From JAJFTV01 sp964426355 (GTDB lineage Bacteria > Chloroflexota > Anaerolineae > Anaerolineales > Anaerolineaceae): a stretch of DNA of 12,265 nucleotides. The notes below the pieces were generated by a model. That model had not been told where the DNA came from and searched no databases. It was given only the letters and a program-made list of their open reading frames with translations. Made by a program: the position numbers and the translations under genes. The number at the start of each line of letters is the position of its first letter. Within the stretch, counting starts at the first letter, position 1. Shown in pieces: positions 1-6,613 of this stretch. The stretch is from positions 1 through 12,265 of the forward strand of contig CAYRRA010000134.1 of the NCBI GenBank assembly GCA_964426355.1. The letters run 5' to 3'.

Positions 1-25
1 AGGCTTGTGCTTTGTCCCGCACCGG

Positions 26-844
26 TTACACAATGATTGCAGAGAGGATGGCAACCAACATGGATGTGATCAGAATTTCTGCACCGGAAAAAACAGCAAA
101 AACACGAATGACCAGGGTAATGATGAGAAAATAGGAAGCACCAATGATGGTGGTAGGAACGAAGTACATCAGGCTTTTTCGAAGGACGACTTCGATCTCG
201 AGCAGTTGATGGCGGATGACGGCATAGGAGAGTACCAATGCTGCGATGGCGGTTCCGGCAACATCAATCGGATATTTGCCCAACGGCGTGAAATTTACCA
301 CAGAAGCCAGGATAACAATCACCAAACCAATCATCAGATACTGAAGCCGGTTGCGCTGCTGGGGGTCATCGCTTTCTCTGAGGGCGCGCGCCAGTTCGAT
401 CAGGCTGTAGGTGTAAACGGCATAAGCTGCAACGGCTACCAGTGCCATCAGAAACGAGAATTCGTAGTAAATACCGCTTGCCTTTACCTCAGCCCATTTA
501 ACAACATGATTTGTAAAAATCGTAATGGGGATGATGATGAACCCATAAACGTACACCAATCTAGCCCACTTTTTGGGTCTGGAGAGCGTCACCTGGACAA
601 AGTGGAATAACCCCAAAGGAACAGCCGTGATACATGCGGTCATCATGCGGAACCAAAATGTGTGATTCCCCACCCCCAGCACAACGAGCAGGGCAGTGAT
701 AGACCAGCTAAACATCACCATCAGGTAGACCCGGAATGCAGATTTTGCCTGTGTCTTCGGGCGGCTCAGGCTGACGATGATCAGGAGAACCGCATACGTA
801 AAGATGGCGATGGATGGTATCAGGATGCTAATGCCCAGGTGCAT
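26..844 (-). CDS. Multi-pass membrane sensor, histidine-kinase 7TM-type N-terminus, cut short by an in-frame stop
   Basis: The 272-residue reading frame is almost all membrane: hydrophobic helices lie at roughly residues 5-26, 40-60, 66-88, 95-112, 128-150, 168-186, 192-210 and 225-270. Between them is a charged loop (ALRESDDPQQRNRL, about 154-167) typical of the 7TM sensory domain that precedes GAF/kinase modules in Chloroflexota-type histidine kinases. The start ATG lies 6 bases after the stop of the GH3 gene, behind a purine-rich GAAAGAAAG stretch, so translation is probably coupled. The frame ends at TAA (26-28). However, the codons past that TAA, down to position 1, read PVRDKAQA, which fits the usual 'QP(L/V)RD..Q' segment after the last helix. 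The TAA therefore sits where a CAA glutamine is expected, and the downstream signalling part would not be made. The assignment to a sensor family is from fold pattern only; no kinase domain is visible inside the window. Confidence 0.72.
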   Translation of the reverse strand: MHLGISILIPSIAIFTYAVLLIIVSLSRPKTQAKSAFRVYLMVMFSWSITALLVVLGVGNHTFWFRMMTACITAVPLGLFHFVQVTLSRPKKWARLVYVYGFIIIPITIFTNHVVKWAEVKASGIYYEFSFLMALVAVAAYAVYTYSLIELARALRESDDPQQRNRLQYLMIGLVIVILASVVNFTPLGKYPIDVAGTAIAALVLSYAVIRHQLLEIEVVLRKSLMYFVPTTIIGASYFLIITLVIRVFAVFSGAEILITSMLVAILSAIIV

Positions 845-850
845 TTCGGT

Positions 851-2452
851 TCACTTTCTTTCACCCGCTCCAAGCAGTATTTTCATGGTTGCATCTGAAG
901 GATGAATATGGGGTGGTTTGAGTTGTGTAATATCGGCGCCCATTCTTTTCTGAAAATCCTTATAGTAATCCCATGTGCCTGTCGGTAACAAAGTAACCTG
1001 GAAATGGTTATTGCCTAATAATGATTCCAGGTCGGGAAATTCAGGTACATTTTCCAACAAAGCGGCGCGCATGCGCATTTTCAACTCACCATCCGAGATG
1101 GACGTTTGTTCTTTCAACTCCAGATAGATGTGTAGCATTACTTCGCCGTTTTTCTCTTCCTTTCGCGCTACCCAGTCTTTATGGTTCAATTTTGTGTGTT
1201 CAATCGCCTGTGCAATTTGCATTTCGGTTACACGAGCAATACCGCCCAGATCAATCAAGCTGTCTGTGCGTGCATAAAGTTTGAACTGCGGCAGGTTAAT
1301 ACCCGCCTCCTTATCTTTCAGTGCGATGACTTCAAATAAATCGCCAATCCGATAGCGAGTGAATACGCCACCCAACAGGTTGGTGAACACTAATTCGTAA
1401 ATCCCTTCGTGGATTTCGTTGAGAAGCAATGTCCTGGGTTTATAGTTGCGGTCCAGCTTGTTTTTCAGATGGTCCTCATAGGGGATGAACTCAAGAAAGT
1501 TACTGTCGGGGTAGAAATTGAGACCATAGAACGTCCAAGCCTGGGTTGCCAATGCGCCGCCTTCGGTACAAATATAGCCTTCCAACGGTTTCTTGCCCCA
1601 ATATTTTTCCACCCGGTCACGGTAGATTGTTGTATCGGTTCCGGTTGTGATGATGCCTTTTAATCGCCAGACATCTTTTGGATATAGATTACGCCGGCAG
1701 ATTTTTGCGCGCAGCATTCCCCGCAACATGCGGAATAAAATCTTGGATTTCAAATACTTGCGCTTTGACCTGTTCCCCGCGCCTTGTTCAAACATGGCGC
1801 CGATTTTTGCCAGTAAACTGGAGAGACCAAAGAAATAATCCAGTCCCATCTCTTTTGCCATTTCAAAACCGTGATTGGTTCGCTCTTCAAATGCCATTTT
1901 CTCGCCTTCATCCAGTGGAGGTAAGAACTGCACCGGCATTTGCTCCTGAGTAGAGTAGCTTAAGAAACCGGAAATGAAAGGCGGGGGAGCTGTTGCAACC
2001 AGTATTTTGTTGCCCTCCGTCAGGGTTACATCGCCTTTATAGGCACAGGAAGAAAGCAACATACCACTGATGGTGGCTTCACCCAGGTGCTCGTACATTT
2101 TTTGGGGAATGGGAACCCATTTAAATCCATCCAGCGAGGTGCGCCCAGATGTGTATGCCCAGCGGTATTCGCCGGGCGGCAGAACATCTTCACGTTTTTC
2201 CAGCAGGTACGGCGCATAGGTTTCATAATTAGTGAGAGGCACGTTTTCGCGAAATTCATCAATATCGCGTGGAATATGGTCGCCAAATAAAACCCTGCCC
2301 ATTTCGCATTTTGCCAACAGTTCAATTTGCTCCATGAGCAGCCGTTCCTGGATTTTCATGTATTCTTCCAGGCTTAAATCCAAAAAGCCGCAATATTTTG
2401 TCCAGATTTCATTGTTCTTTCCGTGTGCGAGGTGTTCAGTCAGCGTTGACAT
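851..2452 (-). CDS. GH3-family acyl-adenylating enzyme (GH3 auxin-responsive promoter family)
   Basis: GH3 proteins belong to the ANL adenylate-forming superfamily. They activate a carboxylate with ATP and, in plants, transfer it to an amino acid; bacterial substrates are mostly unknown. Counting from the chosen start (533 residues, normal family length), the sequence shows an N-terminal ATP loop around 100-114 (YTSGRTS...FKWVP), a TTGT segment near 270, the adenylate motif YICTEGG at 293-299, the hallmark ELVFTN...RYRIGDLFEV at about 352-375, and RTDSLIDLGG at the hinge before the C-terminal domain. The phosphate loop reads SGRTS rather than the common SGTT/SGTS. I chose ATG 2452 (MSTLTEHL) because GGGGGAGG sits 7 bases before it; ATG 2458 would be too close and 2476 lies upstream of that site. 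The start overlaps the end of the methyltransferase gene by 17 bases, and the sensor gene follows after 6 bases, so the three form one operon. Confidence 0.9.
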   Translation of the reverse strand: MSTLTEHLAHGKNNEIWTKYCGFLDLSLEEYMKIQERLLMEQIELLAKCEMGRVLFGDHIPRDIDEFRENVPLTNYETYAPYLLEKREDVLPPGEYRWAYTSGRTSLDGFKWVPIPQKMYEHLGEATISGMLLSSCAYKGDVTLTEGNKILVATAPPPFISGFLSYSTQEQMPVQFLPPLDEGEKMAFEERTNHGFEMAKEMGLDYFFGLSSLLAKIGAMFEQGAGNRSKRKYLKSKILFRMLRGMLRAKICRRNLYPKDVWRLKGIITTGTDTTIYRDRVEKYWGKKPLEGYICTEGGALATQAWTFYGLNFYPDSNFLEFIPYEDHLKNKLDRNYKPRTLLLNEIHEGIYELVFTNLLGGVFTRYRIGDLFEVIALKDKEAGINLPQFKLYARTDSLIDLGGIARVTEMQIAQAIEHTKLNHKDWVARKEEKNGEVMLHIYLELKEQTSISDGELKMRMRAALLENVPEFPDLESLLGNNHFQVTLLPTGTWDYYKDFQKRMGADITQLKPPHIHPSDATMKILLGAGERK

Positions 2453-3191
2453 CTTCATTCCTCCCCCTTGAGGCATCTTTTGCAGCTTTTAGAGCAATGG
2501 GTGAAGGTGCCCATGACCGGCGCGCCTTCATTTTTTGAACCTGTACGCTTTGGAAACCAGCTTCCTCCATTACTGCCTGCCATTCCTCCACCGTGCGCAT
2601 GTTTGAAACTGCGCAGGCTTCCGCCCAGGCTCTTGAAAAACCTTCTGCTGGCAGGAAATAGAGTAAAGCAACAATCCGAATGAGGAAGCGAACGATGGGT
2701 GATTTCCACGTGGGCGCCGCGCCAACATCTGCCAACGTGACCCAACCGCCGGGCTTGAGGACACGAAGCATTTCGGCAGCCAGTTGAGGAACGTTCATGT
2801 GATGGGTAGCCAAACCGCAGGTAATCTGGTTGAAAGAATTATCACTAAACGGCATGGTCATGGCGGAGGCACAGGTGAGCCTGATTTTTTCCTGATACTG
2901 GCTACGCCCTATCTTTTGATGGGCTTGTTGCAGCATGGCAGGCGTAATGTCCAGACCGACAAATCGGTTGCCGTTGTTTCGTATCTTTGCCAGGTGCAGC
3001 GGTATGACCCCCGTTCCGGTGGCGATATCCAGAATCACATCATGATCCTGGATATCCGTCAGTTCGATCAATTGATCAACAAAATCTCTGTATGTCCAGC
3101 CCCAGAATCGCCGTAGTTCAAGATCGACAACTTCTTCATAACGCGGTGCAAGATCGGTAAAAGCTTCTTCGACTGCTTTTTTCTGATCCAT
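2436..3191 (-). CDS. Class I SAM-dependent methyltransferase, UbiE/MenG-like
   Basis: A soluble protein of 251 residues with a Rossmann methyltransferase core. SAM-binding motif I is VILDIATGTG at 52-61, the acidic residue after motif I is D81 (FVGLDIT), the adenine-side segment is SAMTMPF at about 109-115, and the post-motif LRVLKPGGW at 142-150 closes the core. The layout resembles UbiE/MenG and the general Methyltransf_11 group, but isolated sequences like this act on many small molecules and lipids, so the substrate is not assigned. The start ATG is well supported by GGGAGG about 8 bases upstream. It is the first gene of a three-gene unit, and its last 17 bases overlap the start of the GH3 gene. 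That suggests the methyl group may go onto the precursor or product of the GH3 reaction; this is inference. The C-terminal part (185-251) is basic and less recognisable. Confidence 0.88.
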   Translation of the reverse strand: MDQKKAVEEAFTDLAPRYEEVVDLELRRFWGWTYRDFVDQLIELTDIQDHDVILDIATGTGVIPLHLAKIRNNGNRFVGLDITPAMLQQAHQKIGRSQYQEKIRLTCASAMTMPFSDNSFNQITCGLATHHMNVPQLAAEMLRVLKPGGWVTLADVGAAPTWKSPIVRFLIRIVALLYFLPAEGFSRAWAEACAVSNMRTVEEWQAVMEEAGFQSVQVQKMKARRSWAPSPIALKAAKDASRGRNEDVNAD

Positions 3192-3317
3192 TTACTAACC
3201 CTCCCTTAGTTTGTTGTGTTTTGCTGGATATTTGCCGGTTGTATGCCTGTTGGATCGGGCTGCTTTGGGGTGCTCTGAACAATTTTTTCTCCTGAACAAC
3301 CAGCCATAAATTCAGAT

Positions 3318-3349
3318 TTGCTGTGTATGTCTTGCAATCATACAAGCAG
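3318..3349 (-). other. Imperfect stem-loop in the presumed 5' leader of the methyltransferase operon
   Basis: TGTATG (3324-3329, with one extra G at 3325 when the outer pairs are added) faces CATACA (3339-3344). Outer pairs bring the helix to about 11 bp with one bulge around a 9-base loop. There is no T-run behind it, so it is not an obvious terminator. It could shape a leader RNA or be a protein site; I cannot tell which. Confidence 0.25.
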
Positions 3350-3424
3350 TAAGGGCTGGGTGGGGGTGTGGGAGATAATAAGCAGGGAAAAGCTAAAAAA
3401 ATAAGATACTTTCCAGCCTCATTG

Positions 3425-3453
3425 ATTATATCAAAAAATCAAGTTCAGTAAGC
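3425..3453 (-). promoter_or_regulatory. Possible minus-strand promoter for the methyltransferase operon
   Basis: A perfect TATAAT (+ strand ATTATA, 3425-3430) faces the methyltransferase gene about 235 bases upstream of its start. The -35 region is poor: CTTACT or TTACTG at 15-16 bases spacing. A long leader would result. Called on the -10 box only. Confidence 0.25.
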
Positions 3454-3542
3454 TGCGAACCACGATTTATTCTACTTATTGTAAACTGTGTAAAAGGATT
3501 GATGCCAGCGACCTGCGGACAGTAGTTTGGGAACAAAGCCGG

Positions 3543-4577
3543 CTAATGCGATGATGAGAATTCCTCCACCCGGTTGCGCCCGTTTTCTTTGGCGCGGTAT
3601 AATGCCTGGTCGGCAGATTGGATGATTTGTTGGCTGGTTTCACCGTGATGGGGAAACGATGCTGTGCCCAATGAGATGGTTGTTTTTATGGCATGACCTT
3701 CCCAGTGCGTGGTCATGTTTTCAACCGCAGCCCGCCATTGTTCGGCGCGTTTTTTGAGCAGTTCAGGCGGCATGCCTGGGAGGACAATGAGGAATTCCTC
3801 GCCGCCGATGCGGCACGGAATGTCTTCCTCCCGACAGTACAGGGTGATGACACTCGACAACTGCCGCAGCACTTCATCGCCGGCAAGATGCCCATAGCTA
3901 TCGTTCAGTTTTTTAAAGTGGTCGATATCCAGCATGACCAGACCGAGGGCAAGGTTTTGGCGGCGGGAGCGAGCCAGTTCACGATCCAGGGTTTCCTCCA
4001 GGTAACGGCGATTGAACAGGTTGGTCAGGGGGTCACGCACAGCCTGCTGTTGTAACAACCGGTGCGCTTCCTCCAGTTTTGCCAGTAGTTCTTTGTTTCG
4101 CTGGTTGGCGGCTTCCGTTTTTGCCCAGGAAAGGGCGAAGATGCCAAAGAAAAAATACCCGGAACCGAACATCGCCAGGTCAATCAAAGCCCTCGGGAAG
4201 CCAACAAAGTGGAAAAAGATGATCCCGCTGGCGATGACATACGCAGTGATCCAGAGAAAGCCAGCTTTTGTTTTTAACGCAGAAACCGTCTGCGCGCTGA
4301 GGACAAAAAAAACCACCGCAAAAGGTGTATCACCACGGTTGAGGGTCAAGAGGGTTGCCCCAATCGTTGCTTCAAAAAACAGGCAGGTGTATGTCTTCCA
4401 GCGAGAAACCGGTTGAATGGGTTCAATAATGAACAAAAAAACCATGAATAACAGCCCGATGACCGTCAATGCCTTGATGTTGGCAGGGGCTGTGCCCAAC
4501 AAAGAATACGCAGCCAGGCTGGTTAACGTAAATGTTCCAGCGAAATTCATTCCGGTAGTGTTGTTTGATTTTCTCAT
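3543..4577 (-). CDS. Membrane-bound diguanylate cyclase (GGDEF domain)
   Basis: Makes the second messenger cyclic di-GMP from two GTP. Of its 344 residues, about 1-150 are hydrophobic, with five to six predicted membrane helices (around 12-30, 34-52, 60-80, 85-102, 107-126, 133-152). A short coiled-coil-like linker follows (155-180, with ELLAKLEEAHRLLQQQ), leading into a GGDEF domain from about 181. The domain opens with DPLTNLFNRR, has the metal/substrate segment DIDHFKKLND (217-226), and carries the active-site motif GGEEF (258-262). The inhibitory site RxxD is present as R249-D252, exactly five residues before GGEEF, so product feedback inhibition is expected. There is no EAL domain. The membrane part looks like a simple sensory or anchoring domain of unknown signal. 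The start has only a weak ribosome site; M10 (position 4550) is an alternative. It is transcribed divergently from alanine racemase. Confidence 0.93.
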   Translation of the reverse strand: MRKSNNTTGMNFAGTFTLTSLAAYSLLGTAPANIKALTVIGLLFMVFLFIIEPIQPVSRWKTYTCLFFEATIGATLLTLNRGDTPFAVVFFVLSAQTVSALKTKAGFLWITAYVIASGIIFFHFVGFPRALIDLAMFGSGYFFFGIFALSWAKTEAANQRNKELLAKLEEAHRLLQQQAVRDPLTNLFNRRYLEETLDRELARSRRQNLALGLVMLDIDHFKKLNDSYGHLAGDEVLRQLSSVITLYCREEDIPCRIGGEEFLIVLPGMPPELLKKRAEQWRAAVENMTTHWEGHAIKTTISLGTASFPHHGETSQQIIQSADQALYRAKENGRNRVEEFSSSH

Positions 4578-4659
4578 CGTCTCAACACGATTCTTTGCGG
4601 TTTTCTGGGAATCAAAAACGTATATGAATGCAAGGAGTCATACTACGATTATCGGTTGT

Positions 4660-4688
4660 GTTATATTTTACTTGATGCTTTCTTTTAA
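4660..4688 (-). promoter_or_regulatory. Candidate promoter of the diguanylate cyclase
   Basis: On the minus strand, TTAAAA (4683-4688) and TATAAC (4660-4665) are separated by 17 bases and point toward the cyclase start about 83 bases away. Both boxes match four or five of six consensus positions. Confidence 0.3.
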
Positions 4689-4691
4689 GGT

Positions 4692-4720
4692 TCCACAATT
4701 TTCAGACAATCGTTTATACT
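4692..4720 (+). promoter_or_regulatory. Candidate promoter of alanine racemase
   Basis: TCCACA (4692-4697) and TATACT (4715-4720) are 17 bases apart, followed by a purine-rich AAAGGAAA ribosome site upstream of the ATG at 4769. The ribosome site is about 12 bases from the start, longer than usual. Confidence 0.42.
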
Positions 4721-4768
4721 AACAAACCCACCACACACTCAGATTGCCAGAAAGGAAATTTCAAAAAA

Positions 4769-5875
4769 ATGACGGACGCTTCTTATCCAACCTGGATCGA
4801 AATAGATTTGTTAGCAATTAAACAAAATACCCGCATTATCAAGGATATTGCCAGGGTGCCATTGATGGCAGTTGTGAAGAATGACGCTTACGGATATGGC
4901 GCGCTGGAGTGTGCCCGGGCGGTTCTGGAAGCAGGAGCCGATTGGCTGGCAGTTGTACGGGTGGAGGAAGCCCGGGAACTGCGTGATGCAAGAATTGATG
5001 TCCCCATTATGGTCCTGGGAAGTGCCCTTCCGGGTGAGTTTGACCAGGTGATTAAGTGTGATCTGACTTTGCCGGTCTTTGACATAAACATGGTCAGAGC
5101 GCTTTCGGAGAAAGCCCAGGCAGCAGGGAAAAAGATCAGGGTACACCTTAAGGTGGATACCGGGATGAGCCGTTTTGGCGTTTTTCCTGAAGAAGCAGTG
5201 GCTTTTGCGCAGGAACTACTACAACTACCCGGACTGGATTTTGAAGGCGTTTGCAGTCATTTTGCCACGGCAGATGTGCCGGGTCACCCTCTGGTAGAAG
5301 TGCAGATTAAGCGGTTTAACCAGACGCTGGACTCGCTGAAAGCTGCCGGGATCAGCCCTAAATGGGTGCACATGTCCAGTTCTCCGGCTATCGTTAACCA
5401 CCCTGAAGCACGTTTTAATCTGGTGCGAGCCGGAGGTGCTTTGTTTGGAGTAGGACTGGAAGATGAAAATGATGATTTGCTTGCCGGACTGCAGCGAGCC
5501 TTTACCTGGAAAGCCAGGCTGGTTTCGTGCAAACGTTTCCCGGCGGGCTGGGGGGTTGGATACGGTCAGGATTATATCACCCGGGAAGGTGAGATCATCG
5601 GGGTTGTCCCGGTCGGGCATGGAGACGGCTTTTTTCGTTCTCCCGAGAATGAAGTATTAATTGATGGAAAAAAAGTACCAGTGGTCGGGGTGGTTTGTAT
5701 GGATCAGTTTATGGTCAGTTTGCCTGAAATGTACCCAATTGGTACAGAAGTGGTCATGGTGGGTACTCAGGGTGACCAGCGAATTACACCTGAAGAAGTC
5801 GGTCGGCGCTGGAAGACATCTGCCTCTGTTGCAACCGAAATTAAAAAGCGAGTTCCGAGGATTTACAGGAAATAG
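4769..5875 (+). CDS. alr: Alanine racemase
   Basis: A PLP enzyme that interconverts L- and D-alanine for peptidoglycan, cytosolic, working as a dimer. The 368 residues match the usual length of the two-domain family. Visible landmarks are the PLP lysine K37 in AVVKNDAYGYG with Y41 following; the carbamylation-type lysine K128 in HLKVDTGMSRFG; H164 in CSHFATAD; the pyridine-nitrogen arginine R220; the second catalytic base Y265 in GVGYGQDY; and M311-D312 in CMDQFMV of the second domain. The C-terminus ends in the typical RVPRIY. Small departures are VRAGGALFG where the family commonly has VRPGIxLYG, and GHGDGFFR where YADGxxR is common; neither removes a catalytic residue. It is a single-gene unit between the cyclase (divergent) and tRNA-Val (convergent). 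A broader amino acid racemase is possible but less likely. Confidence 0.95.
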   Translation: MTDASYPTWIEIDLLAIKQNTRIIKDIARVPLMAVVKNDAYGYGALECARAVLEAGADWLAVVRVEEARELRDARIDVPIMVLGSALPGEFDQVIKCDLTLPVFDINMVRALSEKAQAAGKKIRVHLKVDTGMSRFGVFPEEAVAFAQELLQLPGLDFEGVCSHFATADVPGHPLVEVQIKRFNQTLDSLKAAGISPKWVHMSSSPAIVNHPEARFNLVRAGGALFGVGLEDENDDLLAGLQRAFTWKARLVSCKRFPAGWGVGYGQDYITREGEIIGVVPVGHGDGFFRSPENEVLIDGKKVPVVGVVCMDQFMVSLPEMYPIGTEVVMVGTQGDQRITPEEVGRRWKTSASVATEIKKRVPRIYRK

Positions 5876-5960
5876 TCTTGGGCACTAAAAAATTTGTCCG
5901 TTTTTAACTGGGTATTTTAACCAGAAAAATAGATCATTCTCTGCTCCTCGCCTATGTTTT

Positions 5961-5992
5961 GGGTCCAGCTCGCATAAAGCAATGTTGGACCC
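5961..5992. repeat. Inverted repeat downstream of alanine racemase
   Basis: GGGTCCA (5961-5967) and TGGACCC (5986-5992) form a perfect 7-bp stem around an 18-base loop in which GCT and AGC can also pair. Only three T residues follow, so it is weak as a terminator by itself. It may assist the stronger hairpin 40 bases downstream. Confidence 0.35.
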
Positions 5993-6030
5993 TTTCCAGC
6001 CAAACATACCTTGAGGGAACAATAACCAAC

Positions 6031-6060
6031 AAAAAGACCGGCACAACGCCGGTCTTTTTT
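6031..6060. terminator. Bidirectional intrinsic terminator between alr and tRNA-Val
   Basis: A perfect 12-bp inverted repeat (6031-6042 and 6048-6059) has GACCGGC as its GC core, a 5-base loop, an A-run on the left and a T-run on the right. It can stop rightward transcription from alr and leftward transcription from the tRNA gene, whose 3' end is only four bases away. Confidence 0.9.
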
Positions 6061-6063
6061 ATT

Positions 6064-6140
<77 letters not shown>

Positions 6141-6152
6141 GGGGATAGGGAG

Positions 6153-6181
6153 ATTTTAACACAGCTAAATCAGATTGACAA
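6153..6181 (-). promoter_or_regulatory. Promoter of tRNA-Val
   Basis: On the minus strand, TTGTCA (6176-6181) and TAAAAT (6153-6158) are separated by exactly 17 bases. The -10 box lies 12 bases before the mature tRNA 5' end. Sequence and spacing are close to sigma-70-type consensus. Confidence 0.75.
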
Positions 6182-6532
6182 GAAGCATTTTTTTGTGTCA
6201 GCCAGATGGGGTGCTGTGCGTGCAGCTATCTAATTCTAATCTGGAAAGACCCTTATGATGGGTGAAAAGAAGGATGAAAAATCTGCATTAGTTTTCATGG
6301 GTTTTGTGCTTTGATTTGTATAGTTGATCTTGTCTGAAAAAACTAAAAAAAACGCTCTGGCGTGCTGTTTTTGTATGGTAACCGAGCGAATCGATGACCA
6401 TAAGTAGCCTCAATGGCGCAAATTTCCACCTTAAATACCCATGTTCTTTGATTAACCCACAATATTTTGTTAATTTTTTACAGGATTTTGCCAATATTTT
6501 CAGCATTGAGAATTTATTAGAATATGCATATA
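6182..6532. other. Gene-free AT-rich region upstream of the FmdE operon
   Basis: No open frame here looks like a real gene; short frames in it have no ribosome site or recognisable content. It contains several inverted repeats: CCAGAT/ATCTGG (6202-6207 and 6239-6244) enclosing GCTG/CAGC (6213-6216 and 6223-6226); a short ACGC-TCTG-GCGT hairpin next to A- and T-runs (6352-6363); a long imperfect palindrome (6374-6402); and ATTAAC/GTTAAT (6451-6456 and 6469-6474). There is also a direct repeat CAATATTTT (6460-6468 and 6492-6500). I recognise no known riboswitch class. Confidence 0.5.
6374..6402. repeat. Long imperfect palindrome upstream of the FmdE operon
   Basis: The left arm TATGGTAACCGA (6374-6385) and right arm TCGATGACCATA (6391-6402) are complementary at 10 of 12 positions around a 5-base centre. 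No T-run follows on either side, so a protein-binding site or a remnant of one is more likely than a terminator. It lies about 150 bases upstream of the operon's promoter. Confidence 0.45.
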
Positions 6533-6533
6533 T

Positions 6534-6561
6534 TTGCAATAGCAAAATATTGCATTATAAT
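6534..6561 (+). promoter_or_regulatory. Promoter of the FmdE-TrmO-ABC operon
   Basis: A perfect TATAAT (6556-6561) is preceded at 16 bases by TTGCAA (6534-6539), or at 17 bases by TTTGCA (6533-6538). The flank upstream is strongly AT-rich. Transcription would begin near 6568, giving a leader of about 46 bases before the ATG at 6614. Confidence 0.65.
6535..6554. promoter_or_regulatory. Candidate repressor operator inside the promoter
   Basis: TGCAATA (6535-6541) and TATTGCA (6548-6554) are perfect inverted copies separated by six bases. The 20-base palindrome fills the spacer between the -35 and -10 boxes, overlapping the -35 box, where a bound dimer would block RNA polymerase. A second palindrome, ATATGCATAT (6522-6531), abuts it. 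The site does not match a Fur or Zur box that I can recall, so the regulator is unknown; a metal-responsive repressor is an inference from the genes controlled. Confidence 0.5.
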
Positions 6562-6613
6562 CAACAAAGTAAATTTTTCCACGAAAACTATTTCGCGCAG
6601 ACAAAGAGGTGTT

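Larger units (their letters stand above)
3192..3542. other. Intergenic region upstream of the methyltransferase operon (351 bases)
   Basis: This stretch separates the 3' end of the diguanylate cyclase gene from the methyltransferase start, both on the minus strand. I see no convincing gene. It holds a ribosome-binding site next to the methyltransferase, a possible minus-strand -10 box, a G-rich tract at 3352-3373, and an imperfect hairpin (3318-3349). I could not find a clear GC-rich hairpin with a T-run to end the cyclase transcript, so read-through into the operon is possible. Confidence 0.5.

Noticed and set aside
5..610. Plus-strand open frame of 201 residues opposite the sensor gene
   Set aside because: It is the antisense shadow of the membrane protein; the composition is rich in D, N, H, Q and R with no recognisable domain and no ribosome site.
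3136..3345. Minus-strand open frame of 69 residues upstream of the methyltransferase
   Set aside because: It overlaps the methyltransferase start in another frame, has no family features, and ignores the clear GGGAGG site of the real gene.
6344..6372. Possible terminator (ACGC-TCTG-GCGT with A- and T-runs)
   Set aside because: The stem is only 4 bp, and no gene reads into it from the minus-strand direction, where the T-run would be adjacent; too weak to call.
6288..6545. Minus-strand open frame of 85 residues in the AT-rich spacer
   Set aside because: No ribosome site, unremarkable composition, and it runs against the promoter and operator of the FmdE operon.
6524..6613. Upstream extension of the FmdE gene to a start at 6524
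   Set aside because: That start lies before the -35/-10 boxes, and the added 30 residues are unlike the family, whereas ATG 6614 has AGAGG and begins at the family's normal N-terminus.
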